NCBI GenBank assembly: GCA_019418545.1
Contig: DYBQ01000079.1
Span: 1-11,093, forward strand
From: Clostridiales bacterium
GTDB lineage: Bacteria; Bacillota; Clostridia; Oscillospirales; Acutalibacteraceae
Direction: 5' to 3'
DNA: 11,093 nt
A program made the position numbers and the translations under genes. Of this stretch, positions 7,746 through 11,093 are shown piece by piece; positions within the stretch are counted from its first letter, which is position 1, and each line of letters begins with the position of its first letter. Under the pieces are notes generated by a model, which did not search any database, was not told the origin of the DNA, and saw only the letters and a program-made list of their open reading frames with translations.

Positions 7746-7803
7746 GTTGCGCTGGAGATTTGTAAAATATCATATATTTTTTGTGAACAAACCTTGAAAA
7801 ATG

Positions 7804-7831
7804 TTGTTTTTACAAGAGGTTTTGGTATAAT
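7804..7831 (+). promoter_or_regulatory. Extended -10 promoter of the small lipoprotein gene
   Basis: A perfect TATAAT (7826-7831) is preceded by TGG, making a TGnTATAAT extended -10. A weak -35, TTGTTT, stands at 7804-7809 (spacer 16). It lies about 45 bases before the ATG, so the small lipoprotein can be transcribed apart from the AraC gene. Confidence 0.6.
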
Positions 7832-7875
7832 AATTACAGATGAGGTTGTTTAGCTCTTGAAAGGCGGTGGGAAAA

Positions 7876-8457
7876 ATGAAACGAATGATATTATTGCTGC
7901 TGCCATTATTCATTTGTATGTCTGGCTGTGTTTCCAAAGAAGAAGCCAGAGCGACTGCCGCACAGGAATTTGACCTTTGTGAGACAAATATGGAAGCAGC
8001 AATGGAGCCTTATTTATATGTGCTGCGCGAGGATACCCAGCCGGAAGATAACTATGAATCATCAGATTATTATATCCGGTATTATACGGTGGAATTGGAT
8101 GCGGCGACACAGATTTCCATTATGCTGGAAACCTATCTGCCAGAAATATCCGGGCAGTCCCATCTGGTTTCCATAACCATGAGCCATACATATGCTTTGG
8201 GCAACGGTGTCCCCGAAGAACATTTGGCACCATTTGCTGCAATGGTGCAGTCTACTGGCAATCAGGCGGTCACGAAAGATTTTTGTATGCAGTTTTTAAC
8301 GGATTCATCGTTGGGAACAACAGGAGATACAGTCGAGTCATATAATGAAAAGGTTTATTATTCTGAAGATGGAAGAACTTTTTTATATTACTATGATGAT
8401 ACGGAGTATTCATGGAAGCTTTCTTATGAAGGAGAATTGATGCTTTCTGATGAATAG
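7876..8457 (+). CDS. Small acidic lipoprotein of unknown function
   Basis: A 193-residue protein that I do not recognise. It begins with a lipoprotein signal: MKRM, a leucine-rich core, then CMSGC with probable lipidated Cys18. Met at the -3 place of the lipobox is allowed but uncommon. The mature part is acidic and rich in tyrosine (YYIRYYTVELD, FLYYYDDTEYSWKLSYEGEL) and has two further cysteines (C35, C137) that could pair. Its beta-strand-like ends hint at a small sandwich or barrel fold. The start at ATG 7876 follows AAGGCGGTGGG; GTG 7867 lies within that ribosome site. It has its own extended -10 promoter and sits between the AraC regulator and the flavin reductase. It shares no motif with the three propeller lipoproteins. 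Confidence 0.8.
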   Translation: MKRMILLLLPLFICMSGCVSKEEARATAAQEFDLCETNMEAAMEPYLYVLREDTQPEDNYESSDYYIRYYTVELDAATQISIMLETYLPEISGQSHLVSITMSHTYALGNGVPEEHLAPFAAMVQSTGNQAVTKDFCMQFLTDSSLGTTGDTVESYNEKVYYSEDGRTFLYYYDDTEYSWKLSYEGELMLSDE

Positions 8458-8467
8458 TTTTGGAAAA

Positions 8468-8501
8468 GAATATCCAATTGCTAAGCTGCATATTCTATAA
8501 T
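8468..8501 (+). promoter_or_regulatory. Possible promoter with inverted repeat before the flavin reductase gene
   Basis: A perfect TATAAT (8496-8501) lies 56 bases before the flavin reductase ATG. Just upstream, GAATAT (8468-8473) and ATATTC (8490-8495) form an inverted repeat with a 16-base gap, a possible operator. No convincing -35 is present, so this is a weak call. Confidence 0.25.
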
Positions 8502-8557
8502 TAATAATGGATATATTACACATGCAAAAGTCGCAAAAGCGGCAGGAGGTCTTAATT

Positions 8558-9064
8558 ATGTCATTTCATGAAACAACAGTAGAAAAACTGGATGTAAATC
8601 CATTCACTCTTATCAACAAAGGCTGGATGCTGATTACTGCCGGTAACGAGCAAAAACATAATACCATGACAGCCAGTTGGGGTGGAGTGGGAGAACTGTG
8701 GGGAAACTATGTCACTACCATTCATATCCGTCCCCAGCGATATACGTTGGAATTTGTGGAAAAGAATGATTTTTATTCTTTGTGCTTTTTTGATGAAGAA
8801 TACCGGCAGGCGCTAACGGTGTGCGGAAAGGTGTCCGGCAGAGACTGTGACAAGGATGCCCAGGCGGGTTTGACCCCTGCTTTTGACCAGGCGGCTCCTT
8901 ATTATCAGGAGGCAAAGCTTGTGTTTATCTGCCGGAAGCTTTATAAACAGGACATGAAGGAAGAATGTTTTTTGGACCGCCGGATTTTGGATAAGCACTA
9001 TCCTGCCGGGGATTTCCACCGCACTTTTGTGGGAGAAATTGTGAAAGTATTGGAAAAGGACTAA
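8558..9064 (+). CDS. Flavin reductase-like FMN-binding protein
   Basis: A 168-residue cytoplasmic protein of the flavin reductase-like group (FMN-binding split barrel). The N-terminal block KGWMLITAG (21-29) followed by HNTMTASWGGVGELW (34-48) is the usual flavin-phosphate contact region of this family. It is followed by 'IRPQRYTLEFVE' and 'FYSLCFF', the usual second strand pair. Members pass electrons from NAD(P)H to flavin, or act as flavoproteins in anaerobes; the true partner cannot be told. The start at ATG 8558 follows a perfect AGGAGGT at 8544-8550. Length is normal for the small members. The gene stands alone: the ilvB promoter begins 40 bases after its stop. Confidence 0.88.
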   Translation: MSFHETTVEKLDVNPFTLINKGWMLITAGNEQKHNTMTASWGGVGELWGNYVTTIHIRPQRYTLEFVEKNDFYSLCFFDEEYRQALTVCGKVSGRDCDKDAQAGLTPAFDQAAPYYQEAKLVFICRKLYKQDMKEECFLDRRILDKHYPAGDFHRTFVGEIVKVLEKD

Positions 9065-9103
9065 TTTTTTTCGGGAAAATTAGAAGCGTGGTTCAAAATA
9101 TTC

Positions 9104-9132
9104 TTGACAAACCAAAAATGGAAGCGTATGAT
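9104..9132 (+). promoter_or_regulatory. Strong promoter of the ilvB T-box leader
   Basis: TTGACA (9104-9109), a 17-base spacer and TATGAT (9127-9132): eleven of twelve consensus bases. The transcript should begin near 9139, just before the T-box leader. Confidence 0.85.
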
Positions 9133-9138
9133 TATACG

Positions 9139-9412
9139 CATAGATGCAAAATGTGTGGATGGGGAAGGAATGTTGGATTCCCGTTTCAGAGAGCCGTCGG
9201 TTGGTGTGAGACGGTACGGAGCTGACAGGAAATCACCCCGGAGCAGGCAGCTGAACACAGTAAGCTGTCCCGGTTAGCCCTCCGTTATTGGGGCAGGCAT
9301 TGATGGATGCCCATAAGTGGCCATATCTATGGCAAGCAGAGTGGTACCGCGGAGGAATTGAACTTTTCGCCTTCGTCTCTGGTCAAAAGCGACTGGAGAC
9401 GGAGGCTTTTTT
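9139..9412 (+). ncRNA. T-box riboswitch, isoleucine-type
   Basis: A leader RNA that senses uncharged tRNA and controls ilvB by termination. Stem I has the distal AGAGAG (9188-9193) and GGTTGGTGTGAG (9199-9210) elements, with GCCGTC and GACGGT as arms. At its base GGGG (9161-9164) pairs with CCCC (9236-9239). Immediately inside is ATC (9232-9234) followed by A, the specifier position, so the codon reads isoleucine. Stem II-like CAGCT/AGCTG (9248-9267) and a GGCAT/ATGCC hairpin (9296-9311) follow. The T-box sequence is at 9336-9351 (GCAGAGTGGTACCGCG); its TGGT (9342-9345) can pair with an ACCA tRNA end. GCGGAGG (9349-9355) can pair with the terminator's left arm as antiterminator. Class is very sure; specifier is inferred from hand folding. 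Confidence 0.93.
9369..9412 (+). terminator. Regulated terminator of the T-box leader
   Basis: A 16-pair stem (9369-9384 with 9391-9406, three G-U pairs), a 6-base loop (AAAAGC) and a run of six T. It forms when the tRNA is charged and ends transcription before ilvB. Confidence 0.93.
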
Positions 9413-9501
9413 ATTTCTCTGCAGGCGTGTCTGTTGGTGTTTTTGGAAACATGCATCACTGGCTTTGAACAAAATGAAATTACATAAAAGGAGTTTTGAC
9501 T

Positions 9502-11093
9502 ATGCAGCTCAACGGTTCAGATATCATCATGGAGTGTTTGCTGGAGCAGGGTGTGGATACGGTTTTTGGGTATCCCGGCGGCGCTGTGCTGAATATTTAT
9601 GATGCACTATACAAATACAGCGACAAAATCCGACATATCGAAACAGCCCATGAACAGGGTGCCGCCCATGCAGCCGATGGATATGCCCGGGCAACGGGAC
9701 GGGTTGGGGTGTGTATTGCGACTTCCGGCCCCGGCGCTACCAATTTGGTTACCGGTATTGCCACGGCCTATATGGACTCCGTACCGGTGGTGGCCATTAC
9801 CGGCAACGTGAATCGCAGCTTGCTGGGACTGGACAGCTTTCAGGAAGTGGATATTACCGGCGTGACCATGCCCATTACCAAACATAATTACATTGTGAAG
9901 GACATCAATCAATTGGCCGACACCATCCGGGAAGCCTTCCGGCTGGCAAATGAAGGCCGCAAAGGCCCTGTGCTGGTGGATATTCCCAAGGACATCAGTG
10001 CTCAGCTTTGCGAGTATACGCCTAAAACGCCCGAAGCGCCCAAGGTTTTCCCACTGCCCCAGGAATTCCGGTTTGAAAAGGCAATGGAGCTGCTGGAAAA
10101 GGCAGAGCGCCCCTTCCTGTATACCGGCGGCGGCGTGATTTCTTCCGGTGCCAGCGAAGAAGTGGCACAGCTGGCGGAAAAGCTGGATGCACCGGTGGCT
10201 TCTTCTTTGATGTGCCAGGGAGGCTTTGACCAGACGAGCGAACGGTATATGGGAATGTTGGGAATGCACGGCACCAAAACCGCGGCGCTGGCATTGAAAA
10301 ACTGTGATTTGTTTGTTGCAGTGGGAACCCGTTTTTCCGACCGCGTTACCTGTAATGCAGATTTGTTTGCCCAGCACTGCCCGGTCATCCAGATTGATAT
10401 TGACCCGGCAGAGTTTAACAAAAACATCGAAGTGGATGTAAAGCTCAAAGGCGATGCCAAGGCAATCTTGCAGGAAATTTTGCGCCGCCTTTCCCAAAAG
10501 GAGCACAAAAACTGGATGGCGGACATCGCCAAATGGCAGAAGGAATATCCGCTGGTACAGCTTCCCGGACAGGAAGGCACTGTCACCCCCCAGCAGGTGC
10601 TGGAAACCCTGGACCATTTGACAGAAGGCAAAGCGATTCTGTCCACCGAAGTGGGGCAGCACCAGATGTGGGCCGCACAGTTCTACCGTTTCCGCAGTCC
10701 CCGGCAGTTTGTTTCTTCCGGCGGATTGGGTACCATGGGCTTTGGCTTGGGTGCAGCTTTGGGAGCACAGGTTGGCCAGCCGGAAGCACAGGTGGTGAAT
10801 GTTGCAGGGGATGGCAGCTTCCACATGAACTGCAACGAACTTTCCACTCTGTCCAAATATGGAATTCCGGTGATTGAGCTGATTTTTAACAACCAGGTTT
10901 TGGGCATGGTGCGTCAGTGGCAAAAGCTGTTTTATGGCGGCCGGTTCTCTCAGACCACGCTGGAAAAGAACACCAACTATGAACTGTTGGCAGAAGCTTT
11001 TGGTGTAAAGGCGCTGACTATCAGTAAGCCGGAAGAAGTGGAACCGGTGCTGAAAGAGGCGAAAGAGGCCAAGATCCCGGTCTTCCTGCTCGA
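9502..11093 (+). CDS. ilvB: Acetolactate synthase large subunit (3' end missing)
   Basis: The first 530 residues of the thiamine-diphosphate enzyme that joins two pyruvates to acetolactate (or pyruvate with 2-ketobutyrate), the first common step of valine, leucine and isoleucine synthesis; about 30 residues are cut off at the right edge. The N-terminal domain has FGYPGGAVLNIYDAL (22-36) and the catalytic Glu51 in ETAHEQGAAHAADGYAR. TSGPGATN follows. The cofactor motif begins at GDGS (436-439) and closes at FNN (462-464). The start at ATG 9502 follows AAAGGAG. Base composition is more GC-rich than the lipoprotein genes, like a core gene. A small subunit (ilvN/ilvH) or ilvC may follow, outside the window. 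Expression is controlled by the isoleucine T-box. A catabolic AlsS is less likely, given that control. Confidence 0.96.
   Translation, partial: MQLNGSDIIMECLLEQGVDTVFGYPGGAVLNIYDALYKYSDKIRHIETAHEQGAAHAADGYARATGRVGVCIATSGPGATNLVTGIATAYMDSVPVVAITGNVNRSLLGLDSFQEVDITGVTMPITKHNYIVKDINQLADTIREAFRLANEGRKGPVLVDIPKDISAQLCEYTPKTPEAPKVFPLPQEFRFEKAMELLEKAERPFLYTGGGVISSGASEEVAQLAEKLDAPVASSLMCQGGFDQTSERYMGMLGMHGTKTAALALKNCDLFVAVGTRFSDRVTCNADLFAQHCPVIQIDIDPAEFNKNIEVDVKLKGDAKAILQEILRRLSQKEHKNWMADIAKWQKEYPLVQLPGQEGTVTPQQVLETLDHLTEGKAILSTEVGQHQMWAAQFYRFRSPRQFVSSGGLGTMGFGLGAALGAQVGQPEAQVVNVAGDGSFHMNCNELSTLSKYGIPVIELIFNNQVLGMVRQWQKLFYGGRFSQTTLEKNTNYELLAEAFGVKALTISKPEEVEPVLKEAKEAKIPVFLL

Noticed and set aside
7764..7782. 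AAAATAT/ATATTTT palindrome after the AraC gene as terminator
   Set aside because: Seven A-T pairs with a 3-base loop and a few T are too weak to call.
9061..9083. Inverted repeat CTAATTTT/AAAATTAG as terminator of the flavin reductase gene
   Set aside because: The stem is AT-only apart from the end pair and overlaps the stop codon, and no T run follows it on the + strand.
9607..10923. Long antisense reading frame of 438 codons
   Set aside because: It lies wholly opposite ilvB, whose motifs are unmistakable. The product is rich in His, Cys and Gln with no domain, and has no ribosome site or promoter; it is a by-product of ilvB codon bias.
1..11093. CRISPR arrays, tRNA or rRNA genes, insertion sequences, phage genes
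   Set aside because: No regularly spaced repeats, tRNA cloverleaf, rRNA stretch, transposase or integrase was found on either strand.

Overview
The window looks like chromosomal DNA of a low-to-moderate GC Gram-positive anaerobe of the class Clostridia, probably a gut Oscillospiraceae or Lachnospiraceae relative. The grounds are strong AGGAGG-type ribosome sites, sigma-A style promoters, Sec/lipobox lipoproteins, a T-box leader ahead of an ilv gene, and secreted propeller proteins carrying a CNKPDCLH motif. All genes lie on the + strand. Family and taxon assignments come from reading the sequence; no database search was run.

Region 1 (1-6831) is a cell-envelope module. It holds three paralogous lipoproteins, each readable as a seven-bladed beta-propeller: 1-1019 (5' end outside the window), 1052-2242 and 2490-3713. 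They are followed by an ABC ATPase (3745-4602) and a 728-residue permease whose two halves resemble each other (4592-6778), closed by a strong intrinsic terminator (6790-6831). The first two lipoproteins and the spacer after each are tandem duplicates. The second spacer runs into a broken start of what would have been another copy. A new promoter region with three near-phased TCGTA boxes then drives the third lipoprotein together with the transporter. The sequence supports a membrane exporter or sensor module whose surface lipoproteins probably bind or guard something outside the cell; the substrate cannot be read.

Region 2 (6832-8557) holds an AraC-family regulator (6951-7745) with its own promoter and a small acidic lipoprotein of unknown function (7876-8457) behind an extended -10 promoter. 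The regulator is the only transcription factor in the window and is a plausible, unproven controller of either neighbour.

Region 3 (8558-11093) is metabolic: a flavin-reductase-like FMN-binding protein (8558-9064), then a strong promoter, a T-box riboswitch with a likely isoleucine (ATC) specifier, and the acetolactate synthase large subunit gene ilvB, which runs off the right edge. Charged versus uncharged tRNA-Ile should decide whether ilvB is transcribed.
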